Part shown: positions 46,185 through 55,106 of the stretch, piece by piece
How the letters are laid out: every line of letters starts with the position of its first letter
Numbering within the stretch: position 1 is the first letter of the stretch
Assembly: GCF_017942225.1 (NCBI RefSeq)
Contig: NZ_JAGKSD010000005.1
Coordinates: forward strand, 62,001 to 126,000
Direction: 5' to 3'
Length of the DNA stretch: 64,000 nucleotides
Source: Corynebacterium sp. Marseille-P3884
Lineage (GTDB): Bacteria; Actinomycetota; Actinomycetes; Mycobacteriales; Mycobacteriaceae
The notes under the pieces: generated by a model
Database searches by the model: none
Seen by the model: only the letters and a program-made list of their open reading frames with translations
What the model was told of the DNA's origin: nothing
Program-made: the position numbers and the translations under genes

Positions 46185-47732
46185 GTGAGTTCGACAGCGA
46201 CAGCCGAGACTGTGAAAACTGGCTTTTCAAAACCAAAGCCGACAGCGCCCGTGACGGTGCCATGGACGCAGCGCGACACTGTCTCAACCGTCGTCATCGG
46301 GATCCTCGCGGTTTTCACCCGTTTCGTGGGCCTGACATCGGCACGTTCGAACGGCACTCCGGTCTTCGACGAGAAGCACTACGTGCCGCAAGCATGGGAT
46401 ATCGCACGGTCGTGGTTCAACCCGGTCCTCGGCGGCATCGAGTCGAATCCGGGCTACGGCCTTGTCGTTCACCCGCCGCTGGCGAAGCGGCTGGAAGCGC
46501 TCGGCGAGATGGTCTTCGGCTACACCCCGCTCGGGTGGCGCTTCGTGGCCGCGCTATTTTCTTCCGCCGTCGTCATATTCACGATGCTTCTCGCGCGACG
46601 CTTGTCTCAATCGTGGCTCATAGCAGCGTTTGCGGGCACCATCGCGCTTTGCGACGGAGTGTTGCTGGTCATCGGCCGTTTCGGCATGCTCGACGTGTTC
46701 ATCCTGCTCTTCGTCGTCATGGCTGCCTGGACGCTGGCCGGCGACATGCGGCAGGTGCACCAGCGCTTCCACGACGCGTACGAGGAAGGCATCGTGAATC
46801 CCCGCTTGGGCTTCCGCTGGTGGCGTTTCGCCACGGGCGTGCTGCTCGGGTTGGCGCTGTCGGTGAAGTGGTCGGGCCTGTACTACATCGCATTCTTCGG
46901 CCTGCTGTCGTCGTTTTACGATCTGTGGTTGCGCCACCGCTACGGAGTGAAGAACCCGGTGCGGGAAACTCTGCTGAAAGATGTTCCTTCCGCCCTCGCG
47001 TCGATCGTGCTGATTCCGGCGGTGCTCTACGTGTGGTCCTGGCGCGCGTGGTTCGCGTCCGAAACAGCGGTCTACCGCCACGCGCTTTCCGACGGCACGA
47101 TCGCCGACTCCGACTGGTCCTGGCTGACCAAGCTGCCTGAGGCGGCTGCCGGGTGGTTCTATTACCACTTCTCGGTGCTGAAGTTTCACTCTGAGCTGAC
47201 TTCCTCTTCAGGGCACTCCCACCCATGGGATTCCAAGCCGTGGTCGTGGCTGGTGGCCTCCCGCCCGATCCTGTACTACTCCTCCACCAGCAGCGACGAT
47301 TCCCGGCGCATGATCTACCTGTTCGGCACGCCTGCCATCTGGTGGCTGACCGTGCCGATTCTGCTCTGGGCTGCGTGGGCCTGGATCACGCGAAAAGACC
47401 GTCGGGTCATTATTCCCCTCGTCGCGTTCGGCGCCGGTTTCCTTCCGTGGCTGGCCGCATTCGACCGCCAGATGTACTTCTTCTACGCCGCTCCCCTCGT
47501 GCCGTTCACGATCGTGCTTATCGCACTCGCACTGGGCGAGCTGTCTAAGCGTGGGAAACAACTCAACTGGGTGAGCAGACAAATCGGCCCCATCACGTCG
47601 GGCCGGCTCGCGGTCGTCGTGTATCTCGCCACCGTGATCGGAATGTTCTTGTACTTCTCCCCGATCCTGTACGGGTACCGGATTCCGAACGGCATCTACG
47701 AGCAGCTCATGTGGCTGCCGAGCTGGAAATAA
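46185..47732 (+). CDS. pmt: dolichyl-phosphate-mannose--protein mannosyltransferase
   Basis: A 515-residue GT39 membrane enzyme with about 10-11 spans. The first external loop holds the conserved acidic pair (GTPVFDEKHYVPQAW) followed by HPPLAKRLEALGE. It transfers mannose from polyprenyl-phosphate-mannose to exported proteins, such as resuscitation factors and lipoproteins. The GTG start has no ribosome binding site, consistent with a leaderless message. The stop abuts the stop of the convergent gene at 47733. Confidence 0.93.
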   Translation: MSSTATAETVKTGFSKPKPTAPVTVPWTQRDTVSTVVIGILAVFTRFVGLTSARSNGTPVFDEKHYVPQAWDIARSWFNPVLGGIESNPGYGLVVHPPLAKRLEALGEMVFGYTPLGWRFVAALFSSAVVIFTMLLARRLSQSWLIAAFAGTIALCDGVLLVIGRFGMLDVFILLFVVMAAWTLAGDMRQVHQRFHDAYEEGIVNPRLGFRWWRFATGVLLGLALSVKWSGLYYIAFFGLLSSFYDLWLRHRYGVKNPVRETLLKDVPSALASIVLIPAVLYVWSWRAWFASETAVYRHALSDGTIADSDWSWLTKLPEAAAGWFYYHFSVLKFHSELTSSSGHSHPWDSKPWSWLVASRPILYYSSTSSDDSRRMIYLFGTPAIWWLTVPILLWAAWAWITRKDRRVIIPLVAFGAGFLPWLAAFDRQMYFFYAAPLVPFTIVLIALALGELSKRGKQLNWVSRQIGPITSGRLAVVVYLATVIGMFLYFSPILYGYRIPNGIYEQLMWLPSWK

Positions 47733-48329
47733 TTACACCGGCTTCGCGTTGAGCACCTTGAGTGGATTGCCGTAGTCCACGACCCACATGGCCACCAGCA
47801 CCACGCTGGTGAACAGCAATGTCAGCAATTGCGCCCATGGTGCGGCTCCCCCAGTGATGGCCTCCAGCACCGCGAAACTGAGGCTGAAACCGAACATCGC
47901 TCCGACGATGAGAAGAACGCCGGGGATTTGCGACGGCTTCCAAGAAACGAAGAGCAATGCTACGGCGATGCCGACGCGCACAGCCGCGCCCTCGAGATCC
48001 GTGCCGAGGATGCGCCCCGCCCACACGACGTAGACCAACGCCAGCAGAGCAAGGACGACGCGGCACACCGTCAGAAGCATGATGCGGCGCGCGGAAACGC
48101 GGCGGAATTCAGGTTCGACGCCGGCGTAGATGAGTTCCGTGAGATCTTCCGGCGGAGACATGCCAGCGGCGAAATTGAGCGAGCGCGACAGCTGCAGCGA
48201 CTGTTCCCAGTATTTCTGGCATTCGTCGCACTCCGCAAGGTGCGCATCGACGATGTCGTCGTCGAGGTTAGAGTCCTCCCCGTCGATGCGCGCAGACAGC
48301 GCCGCTTGGATGTCACTGTGGTCAATCAT
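47733..48329 (-). CDS. zinc-finger (zf-HC2-like) membrane protein
   Basis: A 198-residue protein. Residues 1-45 hold an anti-sigma-type zinc finger motif (AHLAECDECQKYW, H-x3-C-x2-C) and the rest has about four hydrophobic spans. The layout resembles membrane anti-sigma factors, but no sigma gene is adjacent. It overlaps the upstream DoxX gene by 8 bp, so the two are co-translated. Confidence 0.75.
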   Translation of the reverse strand: MIDHSDIQAALSARIDGEDSNLDDDIVDAHLAECDECQKYWEQSLQLSRSLNFAAGMSPPEDLTELIYAGVEPEFRRVSARRIMLLTVCRVVLALLALVYVVWAGRILGTDLEGAAVRVGIAVALLFVSWKPSQIPGVLLIVGAMFGFSLSFAVLEAITGGAAPWAQLLTLLFTSVVLVAMWVVDYGNPLKVLNAKPV

Positions 48330-48729
48330 CGATGAGCACCTTGTCCAAACTGACGCGCCCGGAGCCGAACACCACGACGAGGACCAGCAAAACAACGAGC
48401 ACCAGCGGGTATTCGATGCCGCCGTCGGCTGCGAAGAAACCGGCGTCGAGGTGAACGAAATACGCCCCGGCCACAATCAATAGTGCGAGCACACCAGCAA
48501 CGATGGTGGTCAGCAGCCCGATGATAAGCAGCGCTCCACCGACGAGTTCGACTGAGCCAGCAAGATACGCAGACAGACGCGGCTGCGGGACTCCGGCTTC
48601 GGCGAAGCTTTCAGCTGTGCGCCGCATCCCGGTCCCGACCCAGTGCTGGTAGCCGTGCGCGATGAATACGACACCGAGCACGAGACGCGCCACGAGCAGT
48701 GCGAAATCGCGGAGGGCGGGACTATTCAT
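48322..48729 (-). CDS. DoxX family membrane protein
   Basis: A 135-residue protein with four spans and the DoxX-type segments FIAHGYQHWVGTGM near the N terminus and GSVELVGGALLIIGLLT in the middle. DoxX proteins are linked to redox and thiol stress in mycobacteria. It is the first gene of the pair with the zinc-finger membrane protein. Confidence 0.88.
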   Translation of the reverse strand: MNSPALRDFALLVARLVLGVVFIAHGYQHWVGTGMRRTAESFAEAGVPQPRLSAYLAGSVELVGGALLIIGLLTTIVAGVLALLIVAGAYFVHLDAGFFAADGGIEYPLVLVVLLVLVVVFGSGRVSLDKVLIDD

Positions 48730-48784
48730 GAGTTAAACACTACAACGTGGAACCTTTTGGACGGTGACGGCAGTCAAAGTATGT

Positions 48785-49207
48785 ATGACAACACAATTGC
48801 TTATCGACGACACCCACGCATTCGAACTGCTCACCCTCGAAGTATTTCTCCCCGGCCTGTCTTGGGCCCTGATCCAGAAGAAACGCGAAGCACTGAAAGA
48901 CGCGTTTTGTGATTTCGACCCCGACCTCATTGCTGAATTCGACGAAGACGACATCGAGTACCTGTTGACCGACCCGAGGCTCATCCGCAACCGCCGCAAA
49001 GTCGAGGCGGTGGTGACCAATGCCAAAGCCACTGTCGCGATGCGGGAAAAGCGCTCTTTATCGCAGTTGATCAACTGGTATATCCAGCACGATAACTTCG
49101 GGGACGGACTAGGCCTGACTGCCTATCTGCGCCCCTATGGCTTTGTCTACATCGGGCCGACGACGATGGACGGACTTATCGAGATGGTCACTTCTTCTTC
49201 GCGGTGA
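48785..49207 (+). CDS. shortened DNA-3-methyladenine glycosylase I-like protein
   Basis: A 140-residue protein whose core (FELLTLEVFLPGLSWALIQKKREAL, then FDEDDIEYLLTDPRLIRNRRKVEAVV) matches the Tag helix-hairpin region, keeping the catalytic Glu of LEVFLPGLSW. The N-terminal CGW and YHDxEWG segments and the C-terminal His/Cys zinc ligands of Tag (about 187 residues) are absent. The ORF ends SSSR. It may be a degraded or structurally distinct Tag. The start codon has little ribosome binding site. It overlaps the convergent DUF4442 gene by 20 bp. Confidence 0.7.
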   Translation: MTTQLLIDDTHAFELLTLEVFLPGLSWALIQKKREALKDAFCDFDPDLIAEFDEDDIEYLLTDPRLIRNRRKVEAVVTNAKATVAMREKRSLSQLINWYIQHDNFGDGLGLTAYLRPYGFVYIGPTTMDGLIEMVTSSSR

Positions 49208-49703
49208 CCCACACATCGATCTCCGCGGTAATCGGCTCCACCCCGGCATCGTCGACGATCTCGCAGTTGATGGTGACCAGCTGGCCGCCGGTTTCGCGGG
49301 TGATCGTGGAGAAGTCCGGGAAGTCGCCGGTGGCGGTGATGGTCAAACCACCGGTGGACTTCGCCGGGTAATCGGCGCGCATTCCGCGCGGAATCCAACG
49401 GTGCGTATCCGGCACCGTCACCTCGCACAAAAGACCCATGGCGGCCTCTGCCCCATTCAGGCCGGCGATGACGTGGAAGGTGCCGATGTGGTTTTGCACG
49501 CCCCACCATTTACCCAACCGCACCACGCAGCGGCCTGGCTCAGCGACCTGGACACGCGGCATCACGGTGCGGAAGTACGGCGCCTTCACCGAGTAGAAAG
49601 CTGAAAAGATCAGGCGCTTGAGTTTCGTGTCGCTGAACTTCTCCCACAGCTGGGCAGACTTACCGGGATTATCGTTTACCTTGGTAGAAAAAGAGGTCGT
49701 CAT
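49188..49703 (-). CDS. DUF4442 hotdog-fold protein (thioesterase-like)
   Basis: A 171-residue soluble protein. The segment GRCVVRLGKWWGVQNHIGTFHVIAGLNGAEAAMGLL matches the DUF4442/YiiD hotdog group related to PaaI-type thioesterases, where N(H)xG and an E later in the helix are the catalytic region. The substrate is unknown; acyl-CoA is likely. It is convergent with and overlaps the Tag-like gene. Confidence 0.8.
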   Translation of the reverse strand: MTTSFSTKVNDNPGKSAQLWEKFSDTKLKRLIFSAFYSVKAPYFRTVMPRVQVAEPGRCVVRLGKWWGVQNHIGTFHVIAGLNGAEAAMGLLCEVTVPDTHRWIPRGMRADYPAKSTGGLTITATGDFPDFSTITRETGGQLVTINCEIVDDAGVEPITAEIDVWVTAKKK

Positions 49704-49749
49704 ACCCGGCGATATTACCGGCTATAACGACCTCGTATTGGTGGAAAAA

Positions 49750-50778
49750 CTACGCGATTTCGCGGACCTGCTCGGTTTCCGTTTCGGTCCGCGGTGCCGT
49801 GTAGGCGGGCAGGTTAGCGAAGTCGGCGCTCTCGTCGTCGACCTCGACCACCACGGCTCCCGGGCGACGCATGTGCGGCGGCAGCGGTGCGTCCTCTTCC
49901 GCGGTGATGACACCGAGTCGTGCGCGGCGCAGCTGACGCACTCGGCGTGCCTGGAGTGCGCGTTCCTTCTTCACCGTCGTGCGCAACGCTGTCATGAACC
50001 AGATCAGCAGGCCTGCTGCCGCGGCCGGTGCCAGCCATGCCCATCCACCCGAAACGATGCCGAAGACGAAGGTCACTCCGAGCAGCACGACGAGGCCGAG
50101 CAACGTCCGCTGGCGGCGACGGAACCTGTCCTCGCGCACCCGCTTCGCTTTTTCCGGGTCCCAGCCACCACGGCCGCGACGCGAGCGAGCAAAGGCAAGC
50201 TCGTCCTCAGTAGGCTCCTGCGCAGTCGGCTCGTGCTCTTCTTCCGGTTCCTCTTCGGGTTCTTCTGTCCGCTCTTCCAGCTGAGTCACGGTGGTGTAGC
50301 CGTAATCCTCCGGGGAGAGGTAGGAGGCATCGAGCTCATACTCGGGCTGAGTTTCAGACTCGGGGTCAATGTCAGTGTCGAGTTCTGTTTCAGTCTCAGC
50401 GTCAAGGTCTGTGTCAGTCTCTGTTTCCACCACTTCGCCGTCGATGGAGTTGCGGGCGAACAGTTTCTTGAGGGAGGTGGAGCCGGAGGGGGCGTCGTCG
50501 ATAAGCGCTGCTTCCTCCTCGGATGCTGCTGCTTCGTCTTCTGCCTCGAGCACCTCGTAGTCGGCGTCGTCCTCGTCGAAGCTGTGGATGTCAGCCTTTG
50601 TCACGCGCGGGCGACGACGCGTAGCGAGCGGGGTATTACCCTCGTGCAGCACGCGCGTCTCGTCGTAGCCCTCGCCGGAGCGCCGGATCGGCTTCGAGTC
50701 CCCCAACACCATCGGGGCGAGAACAATCGCCCACACCACGACGATGAGGACGATGATCAGGCTCAGGCTGCCGGACAT
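49750..50778 (-). CDS. glpR: GlpR/SepX-type divisome membrane protein
   Basis: A 342-residue protein with an N-terminal span (MSGSLSLIIVLIVVVWAIVLAPMVL), a long acidic, low-complexity cytoplasmic region (residues 40-210, rich in Glu, Asp and Thr) and two closely spaced spans (about 225-270). This is the layout of the gephyrin receptor GlpR of C. glutamicum and SepX of Streptomyces. The gephyrin-like gene lies two genes upstream on the same strand. ATG 50778 is preferred to an in-frame start at 50808. Confidence 0.8.
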   Translation of the reverse strand: MSGSLSLIIVLIVVVWAIVLAPMVLGDSKPIRRSGEGYDETRVLHEGNTPLATRRRPRVTKADIHSFDEDDADYEVLEAEDEAAASEEEAALIDDAPSGSTSLKKLFARNSIDGEVVETETDTDLDAETETELDTDIDPESETQPEYELDASYLSPEDYGYTTVTQLEERTEEPEEEPEEEHEPTAQEPTEDELAFARSRRGRGGWDPEKAKRVREDRFRRRQRTLLGLVVLLGVTFVFGIVSGGWAWLAPAAAAGLLIWFMTALRTTVKKERALQARRVRQLRRARLGVITAEEDAPLPPHMRRPGAVVVEVDDESADFANLPAYTAPRTETETEQVREIA

Positions 50779-50880
50779 GTACGCCACGACCTTTCTGCTT
50801 TCGGGCACGTTTCCTGGCTGAGGTTATAGAGATCTCGTCCGGCAATGACCGACCCACGCCGCGAAAGGAAGCGGGAATTT

Positions 50881-51531
50881 CTAGATCCAGCAGCGGCCGC
50901 GGGCGGCGAGGCGTTCGATGGCGGAACCGGGCAGGTCGTCGATGTTTTGGGCGACGAGATGGTGGTCGCGCCACGCTCCGTCGATATGCAAATTCTCGCG
51001 CAAAAAACCTTCCTCCCGGAAGCCGACGTTCGCGAGCACTTTGCCCGAGGCCGGGTTGTTCGGCAGATAGGTGGCGGTGACTCGATGAAGGCCGATGCGG
51101 GCGAAGGCGTGGTCCACACCGAGTGCGCACGCGACGGTGGCGATGCCACGGCCCGCGAACCGCGAATACACCCAGTACCCAACCCAGCACTCCCCGATCG
51201 CTCCGTGCTGGATATTGCCCAGCGTGACTTGCCCGATGAAACGGTCATCGAGCTCGATGGCGAGCGGAACGATGATTCCGTCGCGGGCGAAGCGGCGCAG
51301 ATTCTGCCAATTCGACCGCCACGCCGCCTGCGAATGGGCTTCCTCCCACGTGCCGGGCACGGTGGGCTCGACGGGGCGGAGAATCTCTTCATCCTGGATG
51401 CGCATCCGGGCCCAGCTCTTTCCGTCGCTCGCAGCCAGCGGCCGGAGCCGGAGCGTCGCCCCTGGGACGTGCACGGTAGGGGTCGGTTCGGGCCAGCCGG
51501 GGTGGCTTGCCCGACCGAGGAAATTGAACAT
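50881..51531 (-). CDS. rimJ: GNAT N-acetyltransferase, RimJ/RimL-like
   Basis: A 216-residue GNAT enzyme. The acceptor region includes VGYWVYSRFAGRGIATVACALGVDHAFARIGLHRV, with the acetyl-CoA binding R-x2-G-x-G/A loop, and a C-terminal FREEGFLRENLHIDG typical of RimJ/RimL proteins that acetylate ribosomal protein N termini or other amines. It lies 2 bp after the upstream gephyrin-like gene stop. Confidence 0.85.
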   Translation of the reverse strand: MFNFLGRASHPGWPEPTPTVHVPGATLRLRPLAASDGKSWARMRIQDEEILRPVEPTVPGTWEEAHSQAAWRSNWQNLRRFARDGIIVPLAIELDDRFIGQVTLGNIQHGAIGECWVGYWVYSRFAGRGIATVACALGVDHAFARIGLHRVTATYLPNNPASGKVLANVGFREEGFLRENLHIDGAWRDHHLVAQNIDDLPGSAIERLAARGRCWI

Positions 51532-51533
51532 CG

Positions 51534-52793
51534 TTAAGCCCGCTGTTGGAGGAATAGCACGTCCACGATATCGCCGGGACGGACCTCGGAGACATCGGCG
51601 GGAATGCGGATGATGGCGTTGGCCTCAGCCAGTCCGGCGAGCAGGTGGGCCGGGCTGCCGGAGACACCACCGATGCCGTCGACCAGGTAATCGTGCGTTT
51701 CCGCATCTCGCATCAGGCGGGCACGGATGAAGCCGAGACGGCCTGGAATGGACTCGATACGCCCCAAAGCGCGCGCCTTGACCGTGCGGCGGGTCGGGAC
51801 ACGCTTGCCCAAGGACGTACGGATTGCCGGGCGGATGAGCGCCTCGAAAATCACTAGCGCGCTCACCGGATTCGACGGGAGCAGAAAGACCGGGATGCGA
51901 TCCTCGCCGATGAGACCGAAGCCTTGAGCGGAACCAGGATGCATGGCGACGCGGGTCGTGTCGATATCGCCCAGCTCGCCGAGAGCCTCCTGGATGGGTT
52001 TCGCACTCGAACCGCCGACGGCACCTGTAATGACGATGAACTCGCTCTTCTGCGCCTGGACAGCGAGCTGCTCTTTGAGTCGGCGCGGCTCGGCATTGAT
52101 GATGCCGACGCGGTTCGCATCTGCGCCGGCGTCTTTCGCGGCAGAGGCCACCGCATAGGAGCTGACGTCGTAGACCTGCCCCAGGCCAGGGTTGCGGTCG
52201 ATGTCGACGAGCTCGAGGCCGTACGACATCACAGTCACGCGGGGGCGCGGGTAGACCAGCACTTTATCGCGGCCGGTGGCGGCGAGCAGGCCGATCTGAG
52301 CCGGGCCGAGAACCGCACCGGAGCGGACAGCGATATCGCCGGGCTGAATATCATCACCCTCACGGCGGATGAAGTCGCCGGAGCGAACCGGGCGATGCGG
52401 GGTGACGCGTTTGCGGCCACGGTCGGACCATTCGAGGGGTAGAACTGCGTCGGCAAGCGTGGGCAGCGGCGCGCCCGTCGCAACGCGGACAGCCTGGCGG
52501 GGCTGCAGGCGCAGTGGTTTCTGGGAGCCAGCGGCCACTTCACCGACAACAGGGAGGGAAGCCTCAGGCGCAGGCGAATCCTCTTTGTGGCCGAGGCTCT
52601 TTCCGCCCCCGACATCGACGGCACGGACTGCGTAGCCATCCACCGCGGCCTGGGAGAATCCGGGCAGCGGCGAGGTCGCCTGCACCTCTTCGGCACACAT
52701 GAGGCCAAGCGCGTCGGTAATGCCGATGCGGATCGGCTCGGGCGTCATCGTCGCATCGATGATCAAGGCAAGGTGGTCGTCGACACTACGCAT
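51534..52793 (-). CDS. glp: gephyrin-like MoeA paralogue (Glp)
   Basis: A 419-residue molybdopterin molybdotransferase-family protein. Segments are PLPGFSQAAVDGYAVRA, REGDDIQPGDIA, VIGGAVGGSS-type loop FIVITGAVGGSSAKP, and FLLPSNPVSALVIFEAL. In C. glutamicum the protein encoded between galU and rimJ is Glp, which binds FtsZ and its receptor GlpR to coordinate division (from memory). The synteny here (galU-glp-rimJ-glpR) supports that role over molybdenum cofactor synthesis. ATG 52793 has AGGAGGGACC. Confidence 0.85.
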   Translation of the reverse strand: MRSVDDHLALIIDATMTPEPIRIGITDALGLMCAEEVQATSPLPGFSQAAVDGYAVRAVDVGGGKSLGHKEDSPAPEASLPVVGEVAAGSQKPLRLQPRQAVRVATGAPLPTLADAVLPLEWSDRGRKRVTPHRPVRSGDFIRREGDDIQPGDIAVRSGAVLGPAQIGLLAATGRDKVLVYPRPRVTVMSYGLELVDIDRNPGLGQVYDVSSYAVASAAKDAGADANRVGIINAEPRRLKEQLAVQAQKSEFIVITGAVGGSSAKPIQEALGELGDIDTTRVAMHPGSAQGFGLIGEDRIPVFLLPSNPVSALVIFEALIRPAIRTSLGKRVPTRRTVKARALGRIESIPGRLGFIRARLMRDAETHDYLVDGIGGVSGSPAHLLAGLAEANAIIRIPADVSEVRPGDIVDVLFLQQRA

Positions 52794-52812
52794 GGTCCCC
52801 TCCTGGATGGTC

Positions 52813-53733
52813 CTAGAGTTCCGCCTCGTAATCAGCGATGATCTGCTTGATCGCCTTGTACAGCGCCGGACCGTACTTCTCGTGGCGCAGCCCGAAGTCC
52901 ACATTGGCGGGGATGTACCCGCCCGGGTTGCCCAGGTCGTGGCGCTTGCCGTTGTGCACGACGACGTGGACCGGGTGCCCCTCGTTGATCATCAGCTCAA
53001 TCGCGTCGGTCAGCTGCAGCTCACCGCCCTTGCCGGGCTCGATGCGGCGGAGCGCGTCGAAGATCTTCCGGTCGAGCAAGTAACGGCCGGTCGCGACGAA
53101 ATTAGAAGGTGCGTCGGCCGGGTCCGGCTTTTCCACCATGCCGACAACGCGCTTGACATCGTCATGGCCCTCAACGTCGCGGACATCGAAAACGCCGTAA
53201 TTGAAGACTTCTTCCGGGCTGACTTCAAATGCGCACAGCACAGAGCCGCCGAGCTCCGCGCGCACATTCGCCATCTTCTCCATCACGCCGGTGGGCAGCA
53301 CCAGGTCGTCGGGAAGCATCACGGCGACGACGTCCTCGCCGTCATCAAGGATCGACTCCGCGCAGCCGACTGCGTGGCCGAGCCCGAGCGGCTCTTCCTG
53401 TACGACAGCTTCCGCCCGGATGATCTCGGCAGCGCGGGAGACTTTCTGTGCCTGCTCCTCTTTACCGCGACCAAGCAGCGTGGCACGGAGCTGCTCGAAT
53501 TCGCCGAAATGCTCCATGACTTCATCTTTGCCCGGCGCTGTCACCACGGCGAGGCGCTCGGCCCCCAACTGGGCAGCTTCCTCCGCAATCAACTCAATGC
53601 CAGGGGTGTCAACCACAGGCAGCAGTTCTTTCGGAACAGTCTTAGTCGCCGGCAGGAAACGCGTTCCCATTCCGGCGGCCGGCACGACGACAGTCTTCAC
53701 GGCTGCGTCCGGCTTCTGGTCAGAATTCTGCAT
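52813..53733 (-). CDS. galU: UTP--glucose-1-phosphate uridylyltransferase
   Basis: A 306-residue nucleotidyltransferase. The N-terminal signature is VVPAAGMGTRFLPATKTVPKELLPV. It makes UDP-glucose for envelope glycans and trehalose, and would also feed the candidate UDP-sulfoquinovose synthase earlier in the window. Its start codon overlaps the fthC promoter region, since the genes are divergent with 28 bp between starts. Confidence 0.95.
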   Translation of the reverse strand: MQNSDQKPDAAVKTVVVPAAGMGTRFLPATKTVPKELLPVVDTPGIELIAEEAAQLGAERLAVVTAPGKDEVMEHFGEFEQLRATLLGRGKEEQAQKVSRAAEIIRAEAVVQEEPLGLGHAVGCAESILDDGEDVVAVMLPDDLVLPTGVMEKMANVRAELGGSVLCAFEVSPEEVFNYGVFDVRDVEGHDDVKRVVGMVEKPDPADAPSNFVATGRYLLDRKIFDALRRIEPGKGGELQLTDAIELMINEGHPVHVVVHNGKRHDLGNPGGYIPANVDFGLRHEKYGPALYKAIKQIIADYEAEL

Positions 53734-53749
53734 GAATGAGCAGTTTACC

Positions 53750-53755
53750 TACAAT
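53750..53755 (+). promoter_or_regulatory. candidate -10 element for a leaderless fthC mRNA
   Basis: TACAAT is followed by 6 nt (GATTCC) and then GTG at 53762. The hexamer sits where a leaderless promoter would place it, and no ribosome binding site precedes the GTG. Confidence 0.6.
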
Positions 53756-53761
53756 GATTCC

Positions 53762-54346
53762 GTGTTCCGTGTAGGCCACTCCGCGAAAGAAGCAATCCGC
53801 ACCGAGACGCGTCGGCGGCGCGCAAAGAGTGAGCATTCGCTTATCGACGCCGCTGTGGTCTCCCACCTGCTCGATTGGCTCGAGCCAGGGACGCGCGTGG
53901 CTGCCTACTCCCCTTTGTCTGGCGAGCCAGGCGGCGAATATCTCCTGCCTGAGTTGAGCAAAACCCACGAGGTGTGGCTGCCGATCACCCCGACAGAGGG
54001 GGATCTGCGGTGGGGAAAATATTCGGGTGAACTACACCGTGGCGCGCACTTCGGGATCGGGGAACCGGAGGGGCCGGGTGAGGCGTCGTTAAGCAAGCTC
54101 TCGTGCGATGCCGTGATCGTTCCCGCTCTCGGCGTGGACCGTTCGGGCGTGCGGCTGGGGCAAGGCGCGGGCTATTACGATCGCGCGCTGGACGGCGTGA
54201 CGTGCCCGATTATCGCGCTTGTTTATGACGACGAAGTCCACGATGAACTGCCAAGCGAACCACACGACCACCCCATCGACGGCGCCGTGACGCAGTCAGG
54301 TTTCATGTGGTTGGGAACCGAACGGGGTGGTCCGGCAGTCCAATAA
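53762..54346 (+). CDS. fthC: 5-formyltetrahydrofolate cyclo-ligase
   Basis: A 194-residue enzyme of folate metabolism. The first basic helix is AIRTETRRRRAKS, and the ATP/folate region is VPALGVDRSGVRLGQGAGYYDRAL, the family signature. It converts 5-formyl-THF to 5,10-methenyl-THF using ATP. GTG 53762 fits a leaderless start, whereas ATG 53732 would add ten residues and overlap the galU start. Confidence 0.9.
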   Translation: MFRVGHSAKEAIRTETRRRRAKSEHSLIDAAVVSHLLDWLEPGTRVAAYSPLSGEPGGEYLLPELSKTHEVWLPITPTEGDLRWGKYSGELHRGAHFGIGEPEGPGEASLSKLSCDAVIVPALGVDRSGVRLGQGAGYYDRALDGVTCPIIALVYDDEVHDELPSEPHDHPIDGAVTQSGFMWLGTERGGPAVQ

Positions 54347-54349
54347 AGC

Positions 54350-54985
54350 ATGGACTTGTCTGGCTTTTTCGATTTTCTCCGCACTCCCGGCTACCGCCGG
54401 GCCGTTGTGCTGCGCCGAAGCGCTGCCGCTGTTCTGGTCGCCGGCGCAGCACTGAGTGCCCTGATGAACAGGGCGAACGCCGACCCCGGCGTAGTCGTTT
54501 TCGCGCGCGACGTGGCCCCGGGCGACGTGGTCGAAGCTGATGATCTCGCGGTGCGTCCGCTCCCGGAAGATGCCGTGCCGTCTTCTGCTGTGGCCTCGCT
54601 GGAGGAGGCGTCCGGACAGATCGTCGCCTCGCATGCGTCGGCCGGGGAAGTGGTCACCGCGACGCGACTGCTCGGCCCTGACCTAGTCAGTGCCCTAGTG
54701 GGCGATGATGCCGACGAGTTCACATTGGTGCCGGTCAAGCTCGCCGACCCCGACATCCTTCCCATGCTCCACCACGGCGACCACGTGTCCGTCGTCACCG
54801 CCGGCGAAAAAGAAGCGATCACGGTGGCGGAATCCGGAATAGTCGTCATCGCCGGAGCGCCTGAAGAAGATGATGACCCCAGTTCGGGACTACTTCTCTT
54901 ATTGCGGCACCGTGATGCGTCGGCAGTGGCAGCCGCGTCGTTGACCTCGCCGCTCGCGGTGGTCATAGCATATCGCGAGCGATGA
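54350..54985 (+). CDS. SAF-domain membrane protein (CpaB/RcpC-like)
   Basis: A 211-residue protein with an N-terminal span (VVLRRSAAAVLVAGAALSAL, about residues 20-40) and a SAF domain (about 47-110, VVFARDVAPGDVVEADDLAVRPLP), then a second beta-rich domain. CpaB/RcpC proteins of Flp pili look similar, but no pilus genes are near. The start is 4 bp after the fthC stop, so the two are co-transcribed. Confidence 0.8.
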   Translation: MDLSGFFDFLRTPGYRRAVVLRRSAAAVLVAGAALSALMNRANADPGVVVFARDVAPGDVVEADDLAVRPLPEDAVPSSAVASLEEASGQIVASHASAGEVVTATRLLGPDLVSALVGDDADEFTLVPVKLADPDILPMLHHGDHVSVVTAGEKEAITVAESGIVVIAGAPEEDDDPSSGLLLLLRHRDASAVAAASLTSPLAVVIAYRER

Positions 54986-55106
54986 ACTATGCGAATTTTC
55001 GTTGAAATCTCTGGAAACTTGGACAGTGGGTGATGGTCTTATCTAATTCACTGTAGTAACTTCTGTCAGGCACTAAACTTCGCTACTCCCCTAGGAGGGA
55101 ATCCTC

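Noticed and set aside
49618-50829. 403-codon plus-strand ORF opposite glpR
   Set aside because: The translation mirrors the Glu/Asp-rich receptor on the minus strand and shows no domain.
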